Of a stretch of DNA of 39,866 nucleotides, positions 22,628 through 31,365 are shown piece after piece. The translations under genes and the position numbers were made by a program. The stretch is from Phycisphaerae bacterium (lineage in GTDB: Bacteria > Planctomycetota > Phycisphaerae > SM23-33): the NCBI GenBank assembly GCA_030745875.1, contig JASLNT010000033.1, forward strand, positions 1 to 39,866. Direction: 5' to 3'. The notes under the pieces are model-generated. The model made no database searches, was not told the origin of the DNA, and saw only the letters and a list, made by a program, of their open reading frames with translations. How positions within the stretch are numbered: the stretch's first letter is position 1; each line of letters starts with the position of its first letter.

Positions 22628-24595
22628 CTATTTGCCGGTAATGTCCAGCCTGCTGAAGGCGGTTGTTGTGCGCACGGTTGAGTAGCCTGCGTGGGTTACT
22701 GATTTCAGCTCTCCGGCCAGTTTGAGCGTCAACTTCTGATCGCCGACCGTCATTGTCACCGTCTGTTTCTTCAGGTCCGCCCTTACCGTCAGGGAAAACT
22801 CGCCCAGCGGGTCGCCCGTCAGAGGTTTGCTGACCTGGCGTGCGCCGAGGGGGCCTTCGGCGATTACGTACTTTCGCTGACCGCCGAGATACACACCGCA
22901 CTTTATCAGCGACGCATCATCAGTTCCCTCGCCGAACGCCAGGAAACCGTTGCGGTAGATACGCGGTGACGAGCCCTTCATCAGCGACTTGAGCTTCACT
23001 TTGAACGTCGCCCGGGTCGTCAGGGGGGCTTTCAGCTTCTTCAATGCGATACCGGGGTCTCCGCCCCGTATCGCATACCCGAGTTCGGACTCGTCTGCGC
23101 CCGCAGAGGTCAGCACGTCGAAGTCGCCGTCTTTAGCGCCCTTTTTAACCTCTACCGCCGGTTGCTTTTGAGCGGGGCTTTTTTTTTTAGTGGGCCTCTG
23201 TTTGTAGTTCGGGTTCGGTTTGGGGAACCTGGCTTTCACTTCTTTTAACCATGCGTCCAGCAGCTTCTTCATCTCCTCGGTGCGTTTGGGTTCTTTCTCG
23301 GCCAGATCGGTCTTCTCGGAGATGTCGTCTTTCAGGTTGTACAGTTCGATCCTGTCGCCTTCGTAGAGTTTGATCAGCTTGTAGTCGCCGCACCTGATCG
23401 CCGAGGCCGGGCGTCCGCCCTGGGGGCTGTAGTGCGGATGATGCCAGTAGATCGCCTTGCGACCGAGAGTCTTCTTTTCGCCTCTCAGCAACATTGCGAA
23501 ACTCAGCCCGTCGATCTTATGGGAATTCTTTATGTTCACGCCGGCGATGTCCATGATCGTCGGGAGGAAATCCACGCTCGACACCGGCTCGGCGCAGGTT
23601 GAGCCCGCCTTAATCGCTTTTGGGTAGCGAACGATCATCGGCTCGCGGATCCCGCCTTCGTATATGTGCCCTTTGCCCGCACGCAGCGGGAGGACTGCTG
23701 TCACCGCGTTCAGCCCGCCGTTGTCGCTCATGAAGAACACCAACGTGTTTCGCGTGAGTTTCAGCTCATCGAGCTTGTCGAGAATCCGCCCGACGCCTTC
23801 GTCGAGGCTCTGGATCATTCCTGCGTAAGTTGCGTGATACTTGTTCCCGTCGGGGGATCTCTTGCCTTTGTACTTCTCGACGTACGCTTTCTTGGCCTGG
23901 ATCGGAGTGTGGACCGAGTGGTACGACTGGTACAGGAAGAACGGGCGGTCTTTGTTGGCCTCGATGAACTTCGCGCCCTCGATGCTCAGGCGATCGGTCA
24001 GGTAATCTCCCTTCTTCATGTCCTTGAGCGTCATGCGATTCGGCAGGAAGTATCCGCCGGCCGGCGTACCGGTGTGATTGCCGCCGATATTCACGTCAAA
24101 CCCCTGGTTCTCCGGCCAGAAGCCTTTGGGCCCGAGATGCCATTTGCCCACGGCTCCGGTAACGTAACCGGCGGATTTGAGCATCTCGGCGATTGTGATC
24201 TCCTCCAGTGGGAGGCGTCTTATGAAGTCGGGCATGAGCAGCTTGAATCGAGGTCCATTTCGCAGTCCGGGAATCCAGTCGGTAAGTCCGAGTCTGGCTG
24301 GGTACTTGCCCGTCATTATGCTCGCTCGCGTCGGCGAGCATACCGAACACGCCGCGTACGCGTCGGTGAACCGCATTCCTCCTGCGGCAAGGCGGTCGAT
24401 ATTGGGCGTTTCGTGGAAACGATGCCCGTAGCAGCTCACGTCCGACCAGCCCAGATCGTCGGCGAGAATGAATACGACATTCGGCTTGTCGCCCGCGGAG
24501 CTCCTGGCGGCCCGCAGACACTGCGGAATCGCCAACGCCGCCGCGCCCGCGCCCACTTGCTTGATAAACCCGCGCCGATCGATTGCACCGTTCAT
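22628..24595 (-). CDS. Tat-exported Cys-type sulfatase with C-terminal beta domain
   Basis: The protein has 655 residues. The N-terminus carries a twin-arginine signal (DRRGFIKQ). The sulfatase domain starts PNVVFILADDLGW, with metal-binding D46 and D47. The active-site motif is CSPTR at 86-90, whose Cys86 needs conversion to formylglycine by an FGE. GKWHLGPKGFWPE and FFMSDNGG are further family motifs. After about residue 460 a Lys/Pro-rich linker, encoded partly by a run of ten A, leads to a beta-rich C-terminal domain of about 150 residues that may bind glycans. AAGGAG precedes the ATG. It is divergent from the ceramidase-like gene. The substrate is unknown but is probably a sulfated polysaccharide. 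Confidence 0.93.
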   Translation of the reverse strand: MNGAIDRRGFIKQVGAGAAALAIPQCLRAARSSAGDKPNVVFILADDLGWSDVSCYGHRFHETPNIDRLAAGGMRFTDAYAACSVCSPTRASIMTGKYPARLGLTDWIPGLRNGPRFKLLMPDFIRRLPLEEITIAEMLKSAGYVTGAVGKWHLGPKGFWPENQGFDVNIGGNHTGTPAGGYFLPNRMTLKDMKKGDYLTDRLSIEGAKFIEANKDRPFFLYQSYHSVHTPIQAKKAYVEKYKGKRSPDGNKYHATYAGMIQSLDEGVGRILDKLDELKLTRNTLVFFMSDNGGLNAVTAVLPLRAGKGHIYEGGIREPMIVRYPKAIKAGSTCAEPVSSVDFLPTIMDIAGVNIKNSHKIDGLSFAMLLRGEKKTLGRKAIYWHHPHYSPQGGRPASAIRCGDYKLIKLYEGDRIELYNLKDDISEKTDLAEKEPKRTEEMKKLLDAWLKEVKARFPKPNPNYKQRPTKKKSPAQKQPAVEVKKGAKDGDFDVLTSAGADESELGYAIRGGDPGIALKKLKAPLTTRATFKVKLKSLMKGSSPRIYRNGFLAFGEGTDDASLIKCGVYLGGQRKYVIAEGPLGARQVSKPLTGDPLGEFSLTVRADLKKQTVTMTVGDQKLTLKLAGELKSVTHAGYSTVRTTTAFSRLDITGK

Positions 24596-24615
24596 AGCAT
24601 ACTCCTTGTGCAGTG

Positions 24616-24643
24616 ATTATGTCCGAATTGCGGCTTGAGACAA
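24616..24643 (-). promoter_or_regulatory. Possible sulfatase promoter
   Basis: On the minus strand TTGTCT (24643-24638) and CATAAT (24621-24616) are 16 bases apart. That matches the -35 consensus at four of six bases and the -10 at five of six. Transcription would start about 14 bases before the sulfatase ATG, leaving room only for its ribosome binding site. Confidence 0.35.
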
Positions 24644-24690
24644 GGAGATTCGGATTCCCATCTGTTGGGCGACAAGTTAGACTGGACGGT

Positions 24691-26871
24691 ATGAATCAGG
24701 CTATGCGTTTATTTGCGGGGATTGTTGCGATTGGCGCCGCTGTGCTGTTTGCTGATGCGAGTGAAGCTCAGAAAGGCGGACCTCTTCGCGCAGGGGCGTT
24801 CGCTGTCGACATCACGCCGGAGAAACTGCCCGTAATCGTCAGCGGCGGGTTTCTCGAAAAGAAATCCAACAAGGTCCACGAGCGCCTGAAGGCCCGCTGC
24901 CTCGTGTTGGATTCGGGCGGGGAGCGTGTGGCGATAGTTGTGGTCGACACCTTGTTTATGCCCCGCTCGCTCGTGGACGCCGCCAAGGCGACCGCGTCAA
25001 AGGCAACCGGTATCAAGCCCGAGCGGATGATGATCTCGGCGACGCATACTCATTCGGCCCCGTCGGTGGCCGGAGCGCTTGGAAGCGGCGCCGACGAAGC
25101 ATACGCCAAGTTCCTGCCCGGGCGGATCGCAAAGGGCGTAGAACGGGCGGTTGCGAATCTCGCGCCGGCTCGCGTCGGCTGGGGAGTGGCGTGCGCCGAC
25201 AAGCACACGTACTGCCGCCGCTGGATTCGCAGGTCCGACCGGATGGCGGGCGATCCGTTCGGCAAGCGAACTGTCCAGGCGATGATGCATCCGGGGTATC
25301 GAAACCCTGACTACATCGGTCCGGCCGGCCCGGTCGACACCGATCTGTCGCTGCTGTCGGTCCAGTCGCTTGATGGTCGCCCGATCGCGCTGCTGGCGAA
25401 CTATTCGATGCACTATTTCGGGGCTCCGGCGGTGTCGGGGGACTACTTCGGGCGGTTCGCCGCTGAGTTCGCCCGCCTGGCCGGTGCGGAGGGCGGCGAT
25501 GGGCCATTCGTAGCGATGATGTCGCAGGGCACGAGCGGGGACCTGCACTGGATGGACTATAGTCGCCCGCGACAGAAACGCGACATCGCCGCCTACTCCC
25601 GTCAGTTGGCGAAAATCGCATTCGACGCGTATGGGAAGATCGAGCACCGCAAGTCCGTGTCGTTAGTGATGGCCGAAAAGAAGCTGAAACTGCGCCGCCG
25701 CACGCCCGACGAAGCTCGTCTGGCCTGGGCCAAGGCGATCATCGCAAAAACCGGCGGCCGTAAACCCGCAAACCGTCCGGAGGTCTACGCTCACGAGCAG
25801 ATATTCCTGCGCGACGATCCGGCGGCCGAGTTGAAATTGCAGGTCCTGCGGATTGGCGATCTGGGGATAGTAGCCATTCCGTGCGAGGTGTTCGGTATTA
25901 CCGGTCTGCAGATCAAGGCCCAAAGCCCGCTGGGAACTACGTTCAATATCGAACTGGCCAACGGGGCGGAAGGGTATATTCCTCCGCCCGCCCAGTTCGG
26001 TTTGGGCGGATACACGACCTGGCCGGCCCGTTCGGCGGGATTGGAGGTCCACGCCGAGCCGAAGATCGTAGAAGCCCTGCTCGAACTGTTGGAGGAAGTT
26101 TCGGGAAAGCGCCGGCGAGCGTACTCCGAATCGGTCGGTCCGTACGCCAAAGCGGTGCTCGCGTCAAAACCGCTGGCTTACTGGCGCATGGGCGAGTTCA
26201 GCGGGCCGAGGGCGGTCGATGCGAGCGGTAGCGGGAACAACGGCGCGTTCAGCGGTCGCATGGCCTATTGGCTCAAGGGCTCGCAGTTATCGGGTCCGAA
26301 TAAGACCAACCGCGCCGTTCAGTTCGCCGGCGGACGGTTGGGCGCGGTTGTCAAGGAGCTTGGCGACAGCTACTCGGTGGAGATGTGGTTCTCCAACGGC
26401 ATGCCGCCCGAGGCCAGGGCTGTTGCAGGTTATCTGTTTTCGCGCGGAGCCGACCGGGCCGACGGAGCCCCGGGCGATCATTTGGGCATTGGCGGAAAGC
26501 ACGACGCCAAAGCGGCCGGACGCCTGATATTCTTCAACGGTAATAAGCTCGACGATCTCCTGGTCGGGACCGCCAAACTCCCGCTGAACACGTTCAATCA
26601 CGTAGCGATCGTCCGCCAGGGCAGGCGGGTCGATGTCTACCTTAACGGAAACACCACCCCCGAAATATCCGGACAGGCCGCACCAGGCTGCCCGGCGAGC
26701 GTTAAACAACTGTTCATCGGCGGGCGTAACGACAACTTCGCCAACTTCGAAGGCAAAATTGACGAAGTGAGCGTCTACAACCGTCCGCTGAAGGCCGGTG
26801 AAATCGCCGAACACTACCGGGCGGCGGGTCTGCGTTCGGCCGGTCCGAGCGGAGATGATGGAAAAAAGTAG
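24691..26871 (+). CDS. Neutral-ceramidase-like hydrolase with LamG-like C-terminal domain
   Basis: The ATG at 24691 is preferred because it opens a signal peptide (MNQAMRLFAGIVAIGAAVLF, cut near SEAQ). Upstream in-frame ATGs at 24613 and 24619 would place a charged tail before it. Residues about 32-470 resemble the N-terminal domain of neutral/alkaline non-lysosomal ceramidase: AGAFAVDITPE, ISATHTHSAPS (zinc-binding His pair), LLANYSMHYFGAP and MSQGTSGDLHW. The immunoglobulin-like C-terminal domain of true ceramidases is absent. Instead residues about 485-720 form a LamG/concanavalin-like lectin domain (PLAYWRMGEFSG, VEMWFSNGMP, VDVYLNGN, KIDEVSVYNRPL). The substrate is unknown; this group in planctomycetes need not act on ceramide. 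Confidence 0.87.
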   Translation: MNQAMRLFAGIVAIGAAVLFADASEAQKGGPLRAGAFAVDITPEKLPVIVSGGFLEKKSNKVHERLKARCLVLDSGGERVAIVVVDTLFMPRSLVDAAKATASKATGIKPERMMISATHTHSAPSVAGALGSGADEAYAKFLPGRIAKGVERAVANLAPARVGWGVACADKHTYCRRWIRRSDRMAGDPFGKRTVQAMMHPGYRNPDYIGPAGPVDTDLSLLSVQSLDGRPIALLANYSMHYFGAPAVSGDYFGRFAAEFARLAGAEGGDGPFVAMMSQGTSGDLHWMDYSRPRQKRDIAAYSRQLAKIAFDAYGKIEHRKSVSLVMAEKKLKLRRRTPDEARLAWAKAIIAKTGGRKPANRPEVYAHEQIFLRDDPAAELKLQVLRIGDLGIVAIPCEVFGITGLQIKAQSPLGTTFNIELANGAEGYIPPPAQFGLGGYTTWPARSAGLEVHAEPKIVEALLELLEEVSGKRRRAYSESVGPYAKAVLASKPLAYWRMGEFSGPRAVDASGSGNNGAFSGRMAYWLKGSQLSGPNKTNRAVQFAGGRLGAVVKELGDSYSVEMWFSNGMPPEARAVAGYLFSRGADRADGAPGDHLGIGGKHDAKAAGRLIFFNGNKLDDLLVGTAKLPLNTFNHVAIVRQGRRVDVYLNGNTTPEISGQAAPGCPASVKQLFIGGRNDNFANFEGKIDEVSVYNRPLKAGEIAEHYRAAGLRSAGPSGDDGKK

Positions 26872-26891
26872 CGTGCGTTGGTATATTGGTT

Positions 26892-26920
26892 TTGACGTGA
26901 GTGTGCATGGTCGTTGTAAT
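26892..26920 (+). promoter_or_regulatory. Sigma-70-type promoter before the four-helix membrane protein
   Basis: TTGACG at 26892-26897 and TGTAAT at 26915-26920 are separated by exactly 17 bases, matching five of six consensus bases in each box. The start codon at 26954 lies about 27 bases after the expected start site, with AGGA before it. Confidence 0.5.
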
Positions 26921-26953
26921 GTGAATTGACGCATTTTTGGCAGGACGTATTAA

Positions 26954-27517
26954 ATGCTTGGACGAACGCGACGGACATCTCGGTTGGATGTGAGTTTGGC
27001 GCTGGCCTTTACGGGTATCGCGTATCTGGTGTGGGCTCTTGTCGCGGGCACCGCCCGCAACCTTATCCAGGATATGATCCAGGTGACCACGTCGATGGGC
27101 GAGAAAGTTCCTGCGATCACCAGCGGTGTGAAGATATTCTTCGTTGACGCCGGCGTTGCGATCGATTTGGTCGGTTTGGCGTGGTTGGCGGTGAGCTTGC
27201 TGCTTATTGTTTTCGCCGGTCGACAGAAGCTGAGCATATCCTGGGCGTGGGTGTCGGCGATTTGTCAGAGTTTTGTCGCCGCCTGGGGCGCGGTGCTGGT
27301 GGCGTGGGCGGCGTTCATTCCGTTCGGACCGAAGGTTGATGCGTCTGCGGCTCCGGAGAGCACTACGTTGGAGAAAGTCAGCGGATTGTCGCTGCCTGTT
27401 GTTTTGGGTGTGGCGGTTATTGTGTGGAGCACGCTGGTGCTGTGGTTGATATTCGAGCGGTCGCGGTTCTTCAATCGCGGTCCGACAGTTCGCGACAGCC
27501 TGCGAACGAACGTTTGA
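26954..27517 (+). CDS. Four-helix membrane protein of unknown function
   Basis: The 187-residue product has four hydrophobic helices: VSLALAFTGIAYLVWALVAG, VAIDLVGLAWLAVSLLLIVF, FVAAWGAVLVAWAAFIPFG and VVLGVAVIVWSTLVLWLIF. Ends and loops are short and basic. AGGA lies eight bases before the ATG. I do not recognise the family. It ends 68 bases before hisF and could be co-transcribed with it and with the secretion-type ATPases that follow. Confidence 0.7.
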   Translation: MLGRTRRTSRLDVSLALAFTGIAYLVWALVAGTARNLIQDMIQVTTSMGEKVPAITSGVKIFFVDAGVAIDLVGLAWLAVSLLLIVFAGRQKLSISWAWVSAICQSFVAAWGAVLVAWAAFIPFGPKVDASAAPESTTLEKVSGLSLPVVLGVAVIVWSTLVLWLIFERSRFFNRGPTVRDSLRTNV

Positions 27518-27585
27518 TCGGACGCTTGTCGAGGGGGTGATCTGCGGGGCGTGTTAAAAACCTTTGAAACGGATGTGCGAAGCAA

Positions 27586-28365
27586 ATGTTGGCGAAACGA
27601 ATAATACCGTGTCTGGACGTTGAGAACGGGCGAGTCGTGAAAGGCGTTAACTTCCTGAACCTGCGAGACGCCGGAGATCCCGTAGCCGTCGCCAAGCGAT
27701 ACGAAGACGAGGGCGCCGACGAACTGGTCTTTCTGGACATAACCGCCAGCCACGAGCAGAGGGACATCATCCTGGACATAGTCGGAAAAACCGCCGACCA
27801 GGTCTTCATGCCGCTTACCGTCGGCGGGGGGGTCAGGACCATAGAAGACTTCCGCAACCTGCTCAACGCCGGGGCGGATAAAGTTTCGATCAACTCGTCG
27901 GCCGTCCGCGATCCGGATTTCATCACCGCCGCCTCCAAGCGGTTCGGAGCCCAGTGCGTGGTGGTTGCGATAGATCCCAAACGCATCGGCGACGAAAACG
28001 GCGAGCGGTGGGAGGTCCACGTAAACGGCGGACGAATTCCCGTAGGGCTCGAGGCGGTCGCCTGGGCCAAAGAAGTTCAACAGCGAGGCGCCGGTGAGAT
28101 TCTCCTGACGGTTATGGACGCCGACGGAACGCTCGACGGATACGACATCGAGATCACGCGGGCGGTCGCCGAGGCGGTGACTATTCCCGTTATAGCTTCC
28201 GGAGGGGCGGGCAGCCCCGAACACATTTACCAGGTTCTCACCGCCGGCCGCGCCGATGCGGCGCTCGCGGCGTCGATATTTCACTTCGGCACGTATTCGG
28301 TAGGCCAGACCAAACAGTATCTCGCCGATCGCGACGTTCCGGTGAGACAGACAACGGGAGCATAG
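27586..28365 (+). CDS. hisF: Imidazole glycerol phosphate synthase cyclase subunit HisF
   Basis: HisF uses ammonia delivered by HisH to convert PRFAR to imidazole glycerol phosphate and AICAR in histidine synthesis. The 259-residue length is standard. The (beta-alpha)8 barrel starts [12 protein letters not shown] with the catalytic Asp11; the second catalytic Asp130 is in VVVAIDPKR. Phosphate-binding loops are visible at LTVGGGVRT (78-86) and [12 protein letters not shown]. No hisH or other his gene lies in the window. The stop is only four bases from the second PilT-like gene, an unexpected partner for a histidine gene. Confidence 0.97.
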   Translation: MLAKRIIPCLDVENGRVVKGVNFLNLRDAGDPVAVAKRYEDEGADELVFLDITASHEQRDIILDIVGKTADQVFMPLTVGGGVRTIEDFRNLLNAGADKVSINSSAVRDPDFITAASKRFGAQCVVVAIDPKRIGDENGERWEVHVNGGRIPVGLEAVAWAKEVQQRGAGEILLTVMDADGTLDGYDIEITRAVAEAVTIPVIASGGAGSPEHIYQVLTAGRADAALAASIFHFGTYSVGQTKQYLADRDVPVRQTTGA

Positions 28366-28369
28366 GCTT

Positions 28370-29512
28370 ATGGGCGACAGCACACCCGACGCGGCGGACG
28401 TATCCGATTCGACGCCATCGGCTCCGAGGCTGGCTCGTTACTTTGAGGCGATGGTCAAGGCCGACGCCTCCGACCTGCACCTGAAACCGTCCCTTCCTCC
28501 GCATCTGCGGATAGGCGGTCAGATTCGCTCGGCCCAGGGTAAGGCGCTCAGCAATGAAGACATCCTCTCGATGGTCGACGAGATGATGACCGACAAGCAG
28601 CGAGCGATATTCGCCGAAATGGGCAGCGTTGACATGGCCTATGAGTTGCCCGGTTCCGATCGGTTCCGCATAAACGTATTCCTGCAGCGGGGCGAAGTGG
28701 CGGCGGCGGTTAGACGCGTGACGCGGTCGATTCCGGACTTTAAATCCCTGCACCTTCCTCCGATAGTGGAGAAGATCGCCTCGGAGCGGCAGGGCCTTGT
28801 GCTGCTGAGCGGTCCGACCGGAGGCGGTAAAAGCACCACTCTGGCTGCGATGCTGCAGCACATCAATCAGACCCGCGCCTGCCACATCGTTACGCTTGAG
28901 GATCCGATCGAGTACCTCTACGAGGGCGACAAGGCGCTGGTCTCGCAGCGTGAAATAGGCATAGACACCCTCGATTTCCAGACCGCCCTGAAGTACGTGT
29001 TCAGGGAGGACCCCGACGTGGTGCTGATCGGCGAGTTACGGGACTACGATACGTTTTCGGCGGCGTTGCAGGTCGCCGAAACCGGGCACCTGGTGCTGGG
29101 CACGGTTCACGCCTCGCGGGCTCCGCAGACTGTCGGGCGTTTGATGGACCTGTTCCCGCCCGAAGCCCGGGATCGCGTCAGGCAGTTGATAGGCTTCAAT
29201 CTGCGGGCGGTTATCTGCCAGAAACTCCTTCCCAGCATCAGCAAAGATGCGGACATGGTCCCGGCGTGCGAAGTGATGCTCATGGACCACCACATCCGCA
29301 AGCTTGTCTCCGAAGGCCGTGACGCAGACCTGGAAGACGCCATCAGGTCCCACGAACTTGAAGGCATGCAGACTTTCGCCAAGAGTCTCTGCGATCTGAT
29401 CGACGCCGGGCTGATCGAGCCTCGCGTCGCTTACGACGCCGCCCCGGACCTGGACGAACTGCAAATGATGCTCACGGGCATCTCGGCCTCGCGGGCGGGG
29501 CTGAGAGGATAG
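28370..29512 (+). CDS. Second PilT-like secretion ATPase
   Basis: This 380-residue ATPase has an extra 20-residue N-terminal segment before LARYFEAMVKADASDLHL. Walker A is GPTGGGKS (148-155), the Asp box is TLEDPIEY (175-182), Walker B is DVVLIGELRD (216-225) and the His box is HLVLGTVHA (240-248). The motors look intact. The AIRNLIRE motif of PilT is replaced by HIRKLVSEGR (308-317), so this is a divergent paralogue of the gene at 7465. It starts four bases after hisF and is followed by a degenerate GspE homologue, with which it may form one complex. Confidence 0.9.
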   Translation: MGDSTPDAADVSDSTPSAPRLARYFEAMVKADASDLHLKPSLPPHLRIGGQIRSAQGKALSNEDILSMVDEMMTDKQRAIFAEMGSVDMAYELPGSDRFRINVFLQRGEVAAAVRRVTRSIPDFKSLHLPPIVEKIASERQGLVLLSGPTGGGKSTTLAAMLQHINQTRACHIVTLEDPIEYLYEGDKALVSQREIGIDTLDFQTALKYVFREDPDVVLIGELRDYDTFSAALQVAETGHLVLGTVHASRAPQTVGRLMDLFPPEARDRVRQLIGFNLRAVICQKLLPSISKDADMVPACEVMLMDHHIRKLVSEGRDADLEDAIRSHELEGMQTFAKSLCDLIDAGLIEPRVAYDAAPDLDELQMMLTGISASRAGLRG

Positions 29513-29637
29513 ACGTCTCGGCGTCGATAGTCGCAAAAGATTCGCTTTACCCCTAGCCCTTGGTGGGGTAGAGTTTACCGAACTTACGTGACGTGCTGTT
29601 GGCGTCCGATCGAAGTTTTTTGGCACTGGAGCATCTG

Positions 29638-31284
29638 ATGACAGTCATCTTGGCAGGTCTGCCGCCGCTGGGCGGGTATGTCTCGCTGGTTAAGGTCGTA
29701 TTCATGTTAGTGTTGGTCACTCCGTGGCTGGCGATCCTTCCGTGGATCCATCACGACGTGGCGAGAGTTCGAGGATCCCAGACGCAGTGGACCCTGACGG
29801 TTCTGGGCGGCGGGGTGGTTGGGATCCTGGTGTGGTTGCTCTGGCCGGTGTATTTCGTCGGTTTGGTGGTTTATCTGCTTCTGTTCGCCGCGGTGGTGGC
29901 GGGATACGTTGTTTGGCGCGACGCTCGCGTCGGACCGGGCGACAAGATGATATCCGTGATTCGCGCCCGCGGGTTTATGCTGCGGGGCAAGGGCGTGAAG
30001 GTTGATGTTGTCGAGCGGGTCAAGATTTACGATGACCGCAACGTTCTTGTCGCCCCGCCCGACCCGGATACCGCGTCTGTACCCGAATGCGAAACCTACA
30101 ACAGCGTGCAGAATTTCCTGGCGAGCATGTTGATTAATCGCGCCAGCGAGGCCGACATCTCTCCCGGATCGCAGCAGTCGGCGGTAATTCGCTTCATCGT
30201 CGACGGTGTGCTGAGCGTGCAACCGTCGATGTCGCTGATTGAATCGGACATGCTGATCCAGGCGTTGAAACCTCTGGCCGGTCTGGACCCCGAAGAACGG
30301 CGTCGCCCGCAGGAAGGCCTGCTGTCGCTCGATTTCGCTGGAAAGCAGATCGAGATCGGCGTGACAACCACCGGGAGCACCGGAGGGCAGCGGATGCAGT
30401 TCCGCGCGATGCACGAGGCCCTCAGGACCAAGATCGACGAACTGGGCATGACGGACGATATCCGCAAGAGGATACGTGCGATTTCCGGCGCCAAATCGGG
30501 TCTGGTGGTTGTTTCCGGACGAATCGGAAGCGGCGTGACCAGCACGTTGTACTCGATTCTTCGCGGTATTGATGCTTACACCAAGCGTCTGGTTACGCTG
30601 GAGGCCAGGACGTCGGCGGACATGGAGAACGTTACGCAGACGGTCTATGGCGATGCGAAGAAGCTTCCGGCGGCTTTGACGGCGGCGATACGGCGCGATC
30701 CGGACGTGATAATGGTTGACGCATGCCCCGACGCCGAAACCGCTGAGCTTATCGCAAACGCCGCCGCCGACAAGCTTGTGATTGTCGGTGTGGGAGCGGT
30801 CGATACGTTTACGGCGTTGGCTTTGTGGTTGAAAGCTCGCGGAGATGCGGGCGCGGCGATGGCGAACTTGCGAGGCGTGCTGTGTCAGGCGCTCATCAGG
30901 AATCTCTGCCCGGCCTGCCGCCAACCGTACCGTCCCGACCCGCAGCTTCTGGCCAAGGCGAATCTGACATCCAGCCAGATCGAGCGGTTCTACCGCGCTC
31001 CCGAGGGAGATCGGGTCGACGAAGACGGCGAACCGATCGTATGCCCCTCCTGTCAGGGAACCGGGTACATCGGGCGAACGGGCGTTTTCGAGCTGCTGGA
31101 GATAAACGACGAGATTCGCCAACTTGTTATCGACAAAGCGCAGTTAGCGCAAATCAAAGCCGCCTGCCGCAAGAACAATATGCAGTACCTGCAGGAAAAC
31201 GCTCTCCAGAAAGTGATCGACGGATTGACCAGTATTCAGGAAGTGATTCGCGTTACGCAGCAGGGCAAGAAGAAGAAAAAATAA
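29638..31284 (+). CDS. Membrane-anchored GspE-like pseudo-ATPase
   Basis: ATG 29638 is chosen for the GGAG six bases upstream. The N-terminus has about three membrane helices in residues 14-95 (VFMLVLVTPWLAILPW; LGGGVVGILVWLLW; VGLVVYLLLFAAVVAGYVVW). The rest aligns with GspE from about residue 155 to the end, but the ATPase motifs are lost. Walker A reads GRIGSGVTS with Val300 in place of Lys, Walker B reads DVIMVDACPD without Glu, the Asp box is TLEARTSA, and the His box has no His (KLVIVGVGA). The zinc cysteines CPAC (424-427) and CPSC (469-472) with GTGYIGRTGVFELLEI remain. A structural or regulatory subunit working with the PilT-like protein upstream is inferred. Confidence 0.88.
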   Translation: MTVILAGLPPLGGYVSLVKVVFMLVLVTPWLAILPWIHHDVARVRGSQTQWTLTVLGGGVVGILVWLLWPVYFVGLVVYLLLFAAVVAGYVVWRDARVGPGDKMISVIRARGFMLRGKGVKVDVVERVKIYDDRNVLVAPPDPDTASVPECETYNSVQNFLASMLINRASEADISPGSQQSAVIRFIVDGVLSVQPSMSLIESDMLIQALKPLAGLDPEERRRPQEGLLSLDFAGKQIEIGVTTTGSTGGQRMQFRAMHEALRTKIDELGMTDDIRKRIRAISGAKSGLVVVSGRIGSGVTSTLYSILRGIDAYTKRLVTLEARTSADMENVTQTVYGDAKKLPAALTAAIRRDPDVIMVDACPDAETAELIANAAADKLVIVGVGAVDTFTALALWLKARGDAGAAMANLRGVLCQALIRNLCPACRQPYRPDPQLLAKANLTSSQIERFYRAPEGDRVDEDGEPIVCPSCQGTGYIGRTGVFELLEINDEIRQLVIDKAQLAQIKAACRKNNMQYLQENALQKVIDGLTSIQEVIRVTQQGKKKKK

Positions 31285-31365
31285 TCGCGTCCGCCAGCCC
31301 CCGGCGACGCGGAGTTTTATCCTGTTAGTTGATGCGGTGTTGAGCACCGCACGGGAGAATTCAGA

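Noticed and set aside
27265..28383. A 372-codon antisense frame opposite hisF
   Set aside because: hisF on the sense strand is unambiguous; the antisense frame has no family features and no ribosome binding site.
29707..31122. A 471-codon antisense frame opposite the pseudo-GspE gene
   Set aside because: It is a shadow of the GC-rich sense gene. It has no recognisable domain, and the sense strand has clear GspE homology, membrane helices and zinc motifs.
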